From: Aegilops tauschii subsp. strangulata
Lineage: Eukaryota; Streptophyta; Magnoliopsida; Poales; Poaceae
Length of the DNA stretch: 64,000 nucleotides
NCBI RefSeq assembly: GCF_002575655.3
Contig: NC_053040.3
Span: 153,017,148 to 153,081,147 of the forward strand
Direction: 5' to 3'
A program made the translations under genes and the position numbers. This document shows, in pieces, positions 11,617-22,895 of this stretch (position 1 is the first letter of the stretch; each line of letters begins with the position of its first letter). The notes beneath the pieces were generated by a model. That model searched no databases. It saw only the letters and a program-made list of their open reading frames with translations, and was not told the origin of the DNA.

Positions 11617-11698
11617 GATTGTCATCAATTACCAAAATGGGGGAGATTGAAAGAACATGCGGTGCCCCCATGTTTGGTTTTGGTAATTGATGACAATC
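11617..11698 (+). other. Polypurine tract with flanking inverted repeat (element E)
   Basis: The PPT GGGGGAGAT (11639-11647) abuts the 3' LTR. A perfect 21-bp inverted repeat has its left arm at 11617-11637, in the internal domain, and its right arm at 11678-11698, inside U3. The 40-nt loop holds the PPT and the first 30 bases of the LTR. In genomic RNA this would be a strong hairpin presenting the PPT. Related arms flank the PPTs of elements M and N. Confidence 0.8.
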
Positions 11699-14260
11699 TC
11701 TATGGACTAATGGTTGCCTTGAGTTATATTTGAAGGATTTGTCCATAGGCATTTCTTGAAGTTCATGTGTTGGTTTCAAGGATTTTATGTGGTGACCAAG
11801 GTGTTATTAAGGAATTATCCAAAGATTAGTCATGTGAGAGTTGAGCTTATTGCAAGCATGTCTTGGAGAAGAAGATTGTGTGATCATTCATGTATATCTT
11901 CAAGACATCATCCAAATGAAGAGAGTTGAAAAGATTCAAGGTTGATCAAGACTAAGTCAAGAGTGAATCAACTTGATCAACTCACAAAGCGTAGAAGATG
12001 TACCGAGAGGGATCAAGCGATCCCATGGTGTGGTAAGCATTGTCAATTACGCTTTGTGTACTAACCCATGATCTTCGTGAGAGTTCTTTGTGAAGATGTT
12101 GCGGTGTGCAAGTTCAAGTGAAGCATCATGAAGAGATCAAATGCTTGAAGCTTGCCGTCCATTGTTGTGACAATGGACTTGTGAAGATGTGCGGAAGAGT
12201 GGCTCACCCATAGTGGAGTATGGGGGAGCAATCAACTAGTCTTCATCGAGCCAACGCAACCAAGAAAGGTGGTCCAACTTGAGGGAGTCAAGATCGTCAT
12301 CATCTAGCTCAAGTGGACCATGTGCAAGGCAAAGGTTTGCCCTTGATAGGTTTTCTATTTTACCGGTCTCATGATGGTAGTTGGGAGACCGGGTTATAGG
12401 ATCGATTGCCGTACTATCAAGGGGGGCTCTCGATGAGTAGCTTGATCGTATCGTTCATAGAGAGCTCAAACCATTGCATCCTTGCATCATCTTTATTGGT
12501 TCTTGTTTGGTTCGTTCTCTTTGTGAGTTTTGGAGCCTATGGTCATCTTGATGGCAAGCTCGAGTTCATCAAAAACGGAGTTCACTCGCATCTTCTATGA
12601 TGTTTTTGATGTTGGAAGGTTATGTCGGTTCTTCTCGGTTGGAGGTTTCACTCCTCTATTTTGTTGGCATACCTTCCTTGCCTCTTCTTACTATTGTTTT
12701 GATGCTACTCGTCGTCTTGTATCCAACAAGCTTGAGTTTGCTCAATTCGGAGCTCATATGCAGAAGTTATGGCAGTTTTGGTTTCCCGTGGAGTATTCTT
12801 GTTTTCGTGGAAGTGGCTTCAGGATGGTCCCAGCGGTAGTACCGCGGTACCCAGTGGTAGTACTGCTTAGGGGTCACAAGGGGCAGTACCACTCCGCAGC
12901 GGTAGTACCGCTGGTGGGTCCTCAGTAGTAGTACCGCTACGGTACCAGGCCCCTACCGCGTCGACTCGAGGGGTCATTTTTCGTGTCGGATAGTGCGCTA
13001 CTTCGAAGCGGCAGTACCGCTCATGAGCGGTAGTACCGCCCAACCACCGCGGCAGTACCGCTCGGGTCTGTCACTCTCCTGCCCTCCAGACTCCACGGTA
13101 GTACCGCCCGGGGGAGCGGTAGTACCGCTGCCTCTTGCGGTAGTACCGCCCTCTGCAGGGCTGTTTTGGGGGTAACGGTTGGATTGTTCCCCCCACTATA
13201 TAAGGGGGTCTTCTTCCCCATTCTATATTATCCTTTGAGCTTGTGTTCTTCCCCATTGTTGACCTTCTTCGAGCTTGCTAACTATCAATCCCTCCATGGA
13301 TTCTTGCTAGTTTTTGAGGGAAAAGAGAGAGGAGATCTAGATCCACATTTCCACCAATCACTTTCTCCTCTATGTGAGGGGAACCCCTTGGATCTAGATC
13401 TTGGAGTTCTTGGTGTTCTCCTTCTTGTTCTTCCTCTCATTTTCCTCCCTAGTTAGTTGCTTCGGTGGGATTTGAGAGAGAAGGACTTGGGCACTCCGTA
13501 TGCCCTTGCCATTGCATTTGGTGCATCGGTTTGAGTTCTCCACGGTGATACGTGGAAGTTACAAGTTGAGAAGCTTATTACTCTTGGGTGCTTGGTACCC
13601 TTGAGCTTGTTCCTCTTGGGTACTTGGGCGCCCTAGACGGTTGGTGGTGTTCGGAGCTCAATCATTGTGGTGTAAAGCTCCGGGCAAGCGTCGGGGTCTC
13701 CAATTAGGTTGTGGAGATTGCCCCGAGCAATTTGACGGGTTCTGGTGACCGCCCCCAAGGGTTGCCAAAGTGTACGGGTTCGGTGACCGCCCCCAAGGGT
13801 TGCCATTTGTACGGGTTCGGTGACCGCCCTCAAGGGTCCCTTAGTGGAATCACGGCATCTTGCATTGTGCGAGGGCGTGAGGAGATTACGGTGGCCCTAG
13901 TGGCTTCTTGGGGAGCATTGTGCCTCCACACCGCTCCAAACGGAGATTAGCATCCGCAAGGGTGTGAACTTCGGGATACATCGTCGTCTCCGCGTGCCTC
14001 GGTTATCTCTTATCCGAGCTCTTTACTTATGCACTTTACTTTGTGATAGCCATATTGTTTCTTGTCATATATCTTGCTATCACTTAGTTGTTTATCTTGC
14101 TTAGCATAAGTTGTTGGTGCACATAGGTGAGCCTAGTTGTTGTAGGTTTTGTGCTTGTCAAATTAACCGCTAGGTTTATTCCACATTTGTTCAAGCCTAA
14201 ACCGTAATTATTTTAAAGCGCCTATTCACCCCCCCTCTAGGCGACATCCACGATCTTTCA
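11648..14260 (+). repeat. 3' LTR of element E (complete, 2613 bp)
   Basis: Starts TGAAAGAACATG after the PPT and ends GATCTTTCA, so the termini are inverted (TGAAAG/CTTTCA). It contains the palindrome array (about 12831-13152), the TATA box (near 13197) and the 37-40 bp triplicate (about 13736-13837). The first 734 bp have no counterpart in the window. Confidence 0.92.
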
Positions 14261-16040
14261 ATGTTCTTACATCAAACTAATGTTCTTGTGTATCCGTCAT
14301 CAATCACTTATGACGAGGCAGGCAGGCAGGCAAGGGGACTACTCCTCATTTAAAGAATGCAGCGCCAGCCTCCCGACATGATTCTCAAGAAACAGAAATG
14401 CTAGATGAAGATAGTGAACGTAGCTCTGTGGTTGATTACAGCATTTCCCCTACACTAGCATCGCAGGTGCTTGCTCTAACTTGGCAGCATGATATGTGGT
14501 TGCATGTTGCATATGGTGTCTAGATTGTAATTCTTCCAATCTGGTTAAACTGCATGTGCTAGTCTGCTTAGCTTATACATTATACCTGTTAATGTGACAT
14601 GCCTTCCTGTATTTAGTACATAGTACATCTGTCTATTAAGCATGTCCTTACATAAAACTATTTTTTTTGTATCCCGCATCAATCAACATGACGAGACACC
14701 TTTAGTATATGTAGTGCGATATTAGTTACATCTTTCATATGATTTATAGCATGCGCTGCTTCTAATTTGTTGAAATTCCATTTATGATGGGACGCTTTTA
14801 ACTTGGCAGTCATATTGGTTGCATCTTTCATGTGGTGTCTAGCTTGCATTGCTTCTTATTTGCTGGAATGGTTTCTGCTTAGTTTACACAAACAGTTGTG
14901 AACATGCCATGCCATCCTGTTTTTCGTACATATTCCATCCTGGTATCATGTGTTTGCCTTACATCAAAGTAGTGATTGTCAGTATCATGCATGAATGAGT
15001 TCTGAAGAGAGAATTTTATTGCTTTTTTCTTGTCGGTTTTACTTGACAATTCAAAATCAATAAAGCGGAAGGAAGTTAGCAAGGCAGCGGATAAAGGTGC
15101 TCCTTCCGAACAGAGGGCCTCTACAGTTTCTACTCCTCCACACCCCCAAGATGATTTCCAAGACAACACATGCATAGACACTCAACAAAGTTGTGTTTAT
15201 GATGAGCACGTCTCCCCTAGTGCAGCATCACCGGTGCTCCCTCTAACTTGGCACTGTTATATGTGGTTGCATGTTATGTGTGATGTCTAGCTTGTATTGC
15301 TTCTAATTTTTTTGAATTCCATCTGCTTACTTTACACATTATACTTGAATAAGACACGTGTTCCTGTTTCTAGAACATACAATATCTCTCTATCACACCA
15401 TGTTCTTACATCAAATTACTACTGTTGTGTAACCTGCAACAATCACTTATCATAAGACACGTTTGACTTCGGAGTGTGATATAGGTTACATCTCACATTC
15501 TTTTCTAGCTTGTACTACTAATTTGTTGAAATGGCACTTATGACGAGACAGTTTTAACTTGGTAGAGTGATATTCGTTGCATCTTTCATATGGTGTCTAG
15601 CTTTCATTGCTTCTAATTTGTTGAAATGCCTTCTCCTTAGTTTACACATCATAAGTTGTGAATATGCAATGCTGTGAATATGCAATGGCACTAATGACGA
15701 GAGACCTCTAACATGGTAGTGTGATGTTTTTTGCATCTTGCATATGATTTATTTCTTGTACTGCTTCACATTTGTTTAAACGCCATTTATGATGAGACAC
15801 TATTAACTTGGCAGAGCGATATTTGTAGCATCTTTCATATGGTGTCTACCTTCCATTGCATTGCTTCTAATTTGGTGAAATGTCTTCTTCTTAGTTTACA
15901 CATCATAGTTCTGGTTATCTCTTCTGTCCTGTTTTTCATACATATTACATCCTCCTATCATGTGGTTGTCTAACATCAAAGTTTAGTTCATCTGCATCAC
16001 GCATCAATTTGTTCTGAAGAACTAAATTGTTATTCGTTTT
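14261..16040 (+). repeat. Degenerate tandem exon-intron repeats of CACTA D1
   Basis: The same phrases recur every few hundred bases: GTTCTTACATCAAA, ATCACTTATGACGAGACA, CATCTTTCATATGGTGTCTA and GCTTCTAATTTGTTGAAATG. Between them are exon-like pieces ending in a shared ALTW(Q/H) motif, at about 14370-14490 and 15030-15270. These look like decayed duplications of one exon plus its intron in the 5' half of the CACTA gene. No continuous reading frame survives here. Confidence 0.6.
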
Positions 16041-16060
16041 TCTTGTCGGCTTGACTTAAC

Positions 16061-18367
16061 ATGGCACAGAGAAAGAGGAAGAAACACATAATGGCAGGGA
16101 ATGAGAAGCGGATGAATCCTGCAGATTCTGCCGGTACTGATGGTGCAATAGAAGGTCAAAGTCCGGCGGAAAATTCTACAAACGCGGCATCCCATGCTAC
16201 AAGAGTTGCAAAAAAAGCCAAACAGAAACAAATAGCTGCCACCAAACAAGCAGAGACAGCCCTAGTTCTTGCAACACCTACCACAGTACTACCAGCTGCA
16301 CGACTTACTCGTGCGTCAACTGAGCTAGCAACACGTTCCCAAGCTCCCTTGCCACCTGACACTACTTCCCAAGCACTCTTGACACAAGACGAGTTGGCAA
16401 TATCAGATGAACCTTGTGAGCTTCAATAGCAAGAAGGTAGTTGCTGGAGTCAAGTTACAGTTGCATGCTTCTTTATATGTAGTCTCACAGTTTGATGTAC
16501 ACTAACACTTCCTATGTTCGTTGTTGGACTAGCACCTAGGCGCAAGAGGAAACAAACATCAGGGATAATGCTCGATAGGTTAACTAAATCTAGAGGAGGA
16601 AGAATGGAGATCCGTTTTGAGGCAGGTTTAAAAAGGCCACGTGATGCTACAGAGTCGGCCAAGTTAGTATCAGAGGCAGCGGTTGCCGTTAGGTGTCATG
16701 TACGTATCCTCCCAACATGGATTCAGTACAGGAATGACAAAGACGAAACCCAGTTCAACACCTTCCTCGGCCATTTATCTGTAAGTATGGTTATGTATGG
16801 AAACTAGTAATATCGTCTTGCTCTGTCCCATACTTTCTAGGTTGCTGATAATGAGACTCCCATAATTTTGAACACATGAGGTTCAAGTTGGATAGCCAAG
16901 ATGATGCAACCAGACAAGCTTGCACCCATGTTTTCAAGTCTACTCTGCGACAGTATCGGTATAACTTGAGGAAAATTCACTTTGAAGGCAAGGCTAACAC
17001 TGAACTTTCCCAAACATCTCCAGTGGAAAATATATCAGATGAAGACTGGAGGGGCCTTGTTAAACACTGGTCTGATCCGAAGTATCAGGTACATTATATA
17101 TATGTGATCAGATCACATGTTGAAGTCCTATTTACGCATGTGCCACACAAATCTGTCTTCTTGTAGGTGAACTGTTCAAAGAACAAGGCCAACCGTACGA
17201 CAGTGAAATTCCAACAGACGACAGGATCTCGTAGCTATATTGCACACTGCGAGGCTCTTGTAATTAGCTGCTGTTTCACTCTTTTCGCTGTACCATATTA
17301 TCAGATCTATATTGACTTGTTCGAAATGCAGAGGAAAGCCCGCAAGGACCAAAAAGTACCTAAACCAAATGATGTGGAAATCTTCAAGGACTGTCACACC
17401 AGCAAGAAGAAGGGTATGACTACACCGGTCAAAGCCGCTGTTGTAAGTCCTTAATCCTCATGCCTTTTAACTACTACTTACTCTGACTTGTGCCTTGAAC
17501 TGCATGGTTTGCAGCCAATGTCTATTACTCTTTTCAATTTTATACACAATTGTCTTAGCGTATCATTGCACCTTACAAGGTTTAAAAGAGAGGAGTGATG
17601 TTCCTTTGATCTTGACCCGTAATTTAGTTCCGTGCTGGACTTGCCCACACAACGTTACAATTGCCTGTTTATCTGTTCTCAGTTGTTTTGTGATATGAAT
17701 GATGTCATACTATGCTTACCGTATTATAAACTTCGTCTCTTTATCCTTAGCCCTCAATACAATGTGAAGAAATAGACAATACATTAGCGATGGTACATGG
17801 TCATATGTTTGGAACCTGGTTTTATTATGTACTTTGCAATAAAATACAACTAATATTTTACATGGGTTCACCAGAATAAGTTCTGTATATAGACCAAAGC
17901 TATTTTGTTTGGTTTTGCTGCCTCCTTAATATCTTCTGTTCTGGTACTACTAATGTAAAACCTCAACTTTTCAGCGAGCTATGGAAAAAATGGTGGAACC
18001 GCCACCTTCTGAAGGTGGCGAGGCAACTATAACCGCAATGTCAGCTCTTGCTGCAGTGGGTCGGTACCTGTCCACTAACAGTGCCAAAAGCACGTTCCTG
18101 CGTAATACTGGGTTGGTTGTTAAGGCAATATCGTCCAAACTGCCTCATGATCAAGATATGCAAGCTCAAAGCAATGTTGTATCTGCGCTCCAGACACAAG
18201 TCCATTCCCTAATAGAGACCCTTTGTGAAACAAGGAGAAACATTGCTCAATGTCGTCAAGATATGCATGGTTTTGAAACCAGACTATCAGACATTTGCTA
18301 TGTTGTTCAGGAGCCTAGGGGAAATGAAGGCGAGGGTTATGGTGCTCCATCGGACAATACAGCATGA
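16061..18367 (+). pseudogene. CACTA accessory transposase gene (Ptta/En/Spm, Transposase_24-like), multi-exon, decayed
   Basis: Plus-strand exons, boundaries approximate: 16061-16429 (basic start QRKRKKH, then Ala/Thr-rich); 16525-16790 (DRLTKSRGGRMEIRF ... VRILPTWIQYRND); 16876-17090 (FKSTLRQYRYNLRKIHF and DEDWRGLVKHWSD); 17325-17450 (RKARKDQKVPKPNDVEIFKD); 17981-18367 (a Gln/His-rich helical C terminus ending EGYGAPSDNTA). The LDKLT-SRGGR pattern, a W in an 'xxW..Y' patch and the DDW..LV..W motif are typical of this plant family. The protein would bind the subterminal repeats. Homologous exons occur in D2 on the minus strand. A stop after the first exon and imperfect junctions suggest it no longer works. 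Confidence 0.65.
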
Positions 18368-18689
18368 AAACATAACAGTCAGGTCAAATGAACCGAGCTT
18401 CTGAACTTCTGGTGGTGCATTTATCTGCTAGACTGTTAAGTTTTATGCCAACCTTCCTTTTGTTATATAGTTGTAATTTGTTTTGGTGCGATACAAAATT
18501 TATTCTTAATGTGCAGCCACCGGCTAAAGAAAACAGCAAGCGATTTTTGTATAGTGTAGGGTGTTCCCTATATTTGCACTGGTGGCGATCTTTGATGCCG
18601 AGTGGATGTAATTTGTGCAATCGCCTTAATAGCCTAGCGTTAGTTTCGGCCTTATTTATTTCCTAGTCTTCTTTTTCCCTAGTTTGCTA

Positions 18690-19600
18690 GTGGCCGCAAC
18701 TACCATGGGCCATATACGGGCCGTAGGATCCATGGGTCTCCTACGGGCCGTCGATAAATGGGCCTGTAATCGGTGGGCCTCGGGCCGTCGGAAAAATGGG
18801 TCTACATGGGCCGTAATCGGGCGTAATTGGTATCGGCCCAGCACGGTAACAGGCCGTTAACAGTCCGCAGGACAACAAATGCTTAATTCTGTCACAGGCA
18901 TAATGGGTCATTAATGGGCCAGAATATAGGACGGGCTGGAAACGGCGCAACGGGTTAACAGGCCAGAATCGGGCCGACTCTTGCCATGGGCCGAATTTGG
19001 CCCATTAGGGTAACAAGCCAGTAACGGGCCGACTCTTGCCATGGGCCGAATTTGGCCCATTAGGGGAACAGGCCAGTAACGGGCCGACTCTTGCCATGGG
19101 ACGAATTTGGCCCATTAGGGGAACAGGCCAGTAACGGGCCGGAAGTAATCGAGGGCCGAAAAGGAGCCCAAGAACGTATGGGCCGTCAATAGGCCGAAAG
19201 CTAACACGGGCTGGAAATGGCCCATGTAAATCACGGGCCGTTAACGGGTATAAAGAAAATTACTGTTCATTATGGGCTAGAGTCACCGTGGGCCTGTAAA
19301 GGGCCAGAAAATACGAACGCCTCATATGGGCCGAAAGATGTCGTGGGCCATACATGGGCCGAAAGTGAAATGGGTGGTGTTATATTCGACGGCCCACATG
19401 ACGTTGTTGGGCCGATTTCCTTTAGGGCCTAACGGGCCGTGAGTTAACGGGCCGTGAGTTAACGGGCCGTAAAATGGGCTATTTGCGAAGAGACCGTTAA
19501 CAGGCTTTTCATGGGCCAACCCGTTAACTTTTGACCAAGTCAAATGGGCCGGCTTTGTAAGCTAAATGGGCCAGTGGTGGGCCATGGCACGTGTCGACAT
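18690..19600 (+). repeat. GGCC-rich subterminal repeat region of CACTA D1
   Basis: About 900 bp densely filled with ATGGGCC, GGGCCGT, AACGGGCC and their reverse complements. A regular 55-bp tandem unit (GGGCCGACTCTTGCCATGGG...) begins at 18971, 19026 and 19081. Such arrays are the presumed binding sites of the CACTA accessory protein (family knowledge). Confidence 0.8.
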
Positions 19601-19739
19601 ATCATAGGCGCCTATCTGACCCACTGACGAGCTGACACGTGTTTCATCCGGCCAATAAGAATTTTACACGTGGAAATTTCCCATTGGTCGGGGTTGTTAA
19701 CGGGTTATTGGATCCAAAACCCGACCCGATAGCTTAACG

Positions 19740-19991
19740 GCATTCCGTTACGGTGGATGCCACGTGTCAGTCACCCTTGACGAAAGCACTTCTGTGACGC
19801 GCGATTTATCGTCATGGAAGTGGACACTTCCGTGATGATAATTTTGGTAATGTCATGGAACACTTCTATAACAGCACAGGTATGACTATCTTGATTCTGT
19901 CATAAAATCATCATGGATGTACATGCATGACAAAAAACGCGACCTACTGTGACAAACACGTATCATCACGGAAGTGTATTTTTTTGTAGTG
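19740..19991 (+). repeat. Terminal region of CACTA D1
   Basis: Ends ...ACGGAAGTGTATTTTTTTG then TAGTG. The reverse complement starts CACTACAAAAAAATACACTT. Nested short repeats of CACTTCCGTGATGA, GTCATGGAA and their complements give the 250-bp terminus internal dyads. The 3 bp following it (CAA) should be the TSD. Confidence 0.85.
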
Positions 19992-20816
19992 CAAGCTGAA
20001 GCATCAGGGCACGAAGCACCTCGCTTTGTCTTCCCTGCCAGCATGACAGGCTCGAAGCCTAAGGTCCCCACAGTAGCTTCAGAACTGAAGAAGACAAGGG
20101 CAGCTGAGGCCGAAGCCAGAAAGCGCAAACACAAGAATGCCACTGATGATGCTCCACTGACCAAGAAGTCGAAGATAAAGTCTTCGCGGAAAAATCATGC
20201 TGCTGCCACAGAGCCACTTGTTGTCGAGCCCATCTCAGTTGCTCGTCCTGCTTTCACAAATCAAGAGCGTCAGCTAGTACTTCATGAGCCTACTACCACA
20301 TAGGCTCCTGCAGATGAAGACATTCCAGCTGTCGACCCATCACAGCTGAAGACATTGGTCATCACGACAATGTATATGATGATGAAGTCCTTCCTCAGAT
20401 CGAGCACCAACCGGTATCATCACCTGTTCTCACGAACAGCGAACTCATCAGCATTGATCGTCCTCTGACGCCAATTGCTCAGGATGCATCATGGGCTGAT
20501 CACCCCCAACAAGATACTCCAAGTCAAGAAACACCCAGTACTCCCCCACCTCAAGTCACCACTCCGGTGCTTGACGATGACAATTACATGGTGCAGACCA
20601 CCCCATCACCAAAGGCGTCACCCGCATTCTGCAGGCTTCGCAAAGGCCCTAGGCAACAACTCGCCATGCCGAGCGTTCCAGAAGGAGAAGTGCAACACAA
20701 CTCAGTAGCACGTCAAGTGTTTCCTGAAGCCACTCCAACTGCGAACGTCTCTGAGTCTGAAGCAAAAGTTGCTGAAGACATTCCGGCTGCATCAGCCGAT
20801 GACAACCAAGAACCGC
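19992..20816 (+). pseudogene. Gag-like gene of element N, part 1
   Basis: Reads in one frame from the CACTA junction: QAEASGHEAPRFVFPASMTG, then a Lys/Ala-rich stretch (KKTRAAEAEARKRKHK) and a nuclear-localisation-like KKSKIKSSRK. A TAG (20301-20303) follows LHEPTTT. Past it the frame shifts and Ser/Pro-rich coding-like sequence continues to the insertion of element A. CACTA D1 removed everything upstream. This part is low-complexity and of unknown function. Confidence 0.55.
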
Positions 20817-21295
20817 TGTCGGTGTCAAAACCGGCCGATCTCGGGTAGGGGGTCCCGAACTGTGCGTCTAGGATCGATGGTAACAGGAGACGGGGGACAC
20901 GATGTTTACCCAGGTTCTGGCCCTCTCTATGGAGGTAATACCCTACTTCCTGCTTGATTGATCTTGATGAATATGAGTATTACAAGAGTTGATCTACCAC
21001 GAGATCGTAATGGCTAAACCCTAGAAGTCTAGCCTGTATGATTATGGTAATGTGTATGTCTCTATCCGGACTATGCTCTCGGTTTATATAGACACCAGAG
21101 AGATCTAGGGTTACATGGAGTCGGTTACATCAGAGGGAATCTTCATAGTTGGTCACCTAGCTTGCTTTCCACGTCAAGGAGAGTCCAATCCGGACATGGG
21201 TACATTCTTCGGCCTCCATGTCTTCACAGCCCATCAGTCCGGCCCATGGATAGCAGGCCAGACGCCCGAGGACCCCTTAGTCCAGGACTCCCTCA
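20817..21295 (-). repeat. 3' LTR of element A
   Basis: Plus-strand start TGTCGGTGTCAAAACCGG, end GGACTCCCTCA. Next to it (21296-21311), read on the minus strand, is GGTTCAGGGGCTAC, the PPT region; element B has the equivalent GGTTCGGGGGCTAC before its own 3' LTR. A minus-strand TATA-like TATATAAACC lies near 21085-21095. Confidence 0.9.
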
Positions 21296-21689
21296 GTAGC
21301 CCCTGAACCTGACTTCAATGACGAGGAGTCCGGCGCGCAGATTGTCTTCGGCATTGCAAGGCGGGTTCCCCTTTTTCCGAACTCCAAGATAGTCTTCGGA
21401 TGTGATGATAGTATCCGAACCTGTCACACACCATACACCACCGCAGAGAGAATACATATTTTTACACGAGTTCCATCCGCTGACAACTTTTTGCAGCACG
21501 ACATTGCATCTGACCGGTCATAATTCCAAACTGTTTTTGTGTTTGACGCCCCACGCCCCAAGACGCGGTTACCATTGGCATGTCTTGTCAAAGCAGAGAT
21601 CGTGTCTCCTTATTGCGGGATTCTCATCAATGCGGGTATGGGTAATCCAATCGTTCCGTTCGGAGACCGGCACGGCTCCAGGATCCAGC

Positions 21690-22895
21690 ACGCAGCCTCC
21701 TTCGAAAGGAGGGGGTGCGTTTATTCCTCCGGTGACCCCTGTCCAACCATGGGCACCAGGTAATCTGCTGGAAACGCTGCGAGGCGCTTCCATTATGGAG
21801 GAGCACCGTGTTCTTATGGGCACGGTGATTGAAAGGGTTCAGTCCGCCAATAGCGGACTGACCGAAGCCTGCAGCAGCCTGCTGATAAGTTTTGAGGTAA
21901 GCGACGCAGAAGGAAAAAATCTTGATATGGACAGTAACCCCTGAGACACTGTCCGGTGCTCGGAAAGAGAGACCGGACAGGGGGTCAATACTTTTTTTAT
22001 AGGATACTAACCTGATATGTATGGATAAGCAGGCGTCGCTGCTAGCCGCGACCTCGCATACGGCCGAAGTCTCTGAACTAAAGCAGAGGCTGGAGCGAGC
22101 CGAGATCGAGCTCGGCGAGGTGAAGACTCAGCTCCAGGAGAAGCAAGGTGTGAAAGCGACTTGCTGTGTTTTCGGAAGGAATAAGCGGTGTACATTGACC
22201 GGATTGTCATAATATGTGTAGGGGCAGTGACCGAGGTCGATGCCCTAAAAAAGGCTCTGGCCGAAGTCGAGGGGAAGGCTGTCGTGCAGCAAGCCGCCCG
22301 GAAAAAGCTCGAGGCCCGGGTCAAGGAGGTCCAGCAGGAGCTCCAAGATGCGGTGAAAAAAATGCGAGGCCTTGGAGCATGATGCGTCGGTTCAAGGGGC
22401 CAAACTCGCCAAGGCTTGTAAGAGCGCGGAGACCGCACGGAATGAGGCCCAGGCCGCCCTCCAGGAGATCCAGGAGGCCAAGAAGATCACGGCGGGTAAG
22501 GCATTTAAGCTACAAAGTAAGTATGCGGAGAAGCAGTACCTTTTACTAACCTGGGTTCGTAGTTCCCTAGGGGCATTTGCGGATTTACCACGCAGCGTAT
22601 CAGACGCTGCGGAGTTCTACCGAGCCGAAGGAGGGGATTCTACGAAGACGCTATTCTGGTCGCAGTATGCGATGCCAGAGCATCCGTGTCCTTCACCGAT
22701 CAGCTGAAACAGCTGGTGGAGCTGCACAGGGTGGCCGAACTAGCCTTGAAGGATTTGATGATCTGGCTGTGGCCAGCCGAAGCTATGCCCGGCAGCTACT
22801 TCGGACTCGTGAGGCGACTAGTGGAAGCCTGTCCGCGGCTGCATACAGCCTGCATCGAAGGTGCCCGCATGGCCTTCACCCATTGCAAGATGTGA
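21690..22895 (+). pseudogene. Antisense ORF (aORF) remnant of element A
   Basis: Plus-strand coding-like segments, antisense to the element: GAFIPPVTPVQPWAPGNLLE (from about 21707), coiled-coil pieces at 22021-22150 (LKQRLERAEIELGEVKTQL), 22227-22380 (VDALKKALAEVEGKAVVQQA) and 22372-22530, then WLWPAEAMPGSYFGLVRRLV to a TGA near 22895. Short introns seem to separate them. This resembles the C-terminal half of the antisense gene in element B. The N-terminal Transposase_28-like domain is not visible. Function is unknown; similar antisense genes occur in many grass Gypsy elements. Confidence 0.55.

Larger units (their letters stand above)
1..14260 (+). mobile_element. Element E: non-autonomous Copia-like LTR retrotransposon, 5' LTR truncated by window edge
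   Basis: Two near-identical direct repeats flank a primer-binding site, a gag-like gene with two CCHC zinc knuckles, a long non-coding 3' stretch and a polypurine tract. No protease, integrase, RT or RNase H coding is visible in any frame, so it must depend on enzymes supplied in trans. The iMet-tRNA primer site and the ATTCACCCCCCTCTAG motif at the LTR end are Copia-like (family knowledge). It is interrupted by a solo LTR at 3700-7803. The bases after the 3' LTR (ATGTT, 14261-14265) should be one TSD copy; the other lies outside the window. It sits inside a repeat of CACTA element D1. Confidence 0.9.
14261..19991 (+). mobile_element. CACTA transposon D1 (right part; left end outside window)
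   Basis: Ends GTAGTG at 19991, the reverse complement of the CACTAC terminus. The last ~230 bp read in reverse match the terminus of D2 at 48626 almost base for base. Inside the end lies a GGCC-rich subterminal region, and further in a multi-exon plus-strand gene related to the plant Ptta/En/Spm (Transposase_24-like) proteins. No TNP2-type catalytic transposase is seen; it may lie left of the window or be absent. Element E is inserted in its repeat region. Confidence 0.85.

Noticed and set aside
12406..13456. Small frames repeated exactly at 24-1074 and 12406-13456
   Set aside because: Identity is due to LTR duplication; the frames are short and run through the palindrome array.
21402..21944. 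180-codon frame in element A as a complete gene
   Set aside because: Its first half has no similarity to the antisense gene of element B; only the last ~90 codons fit the expected antisense exon.
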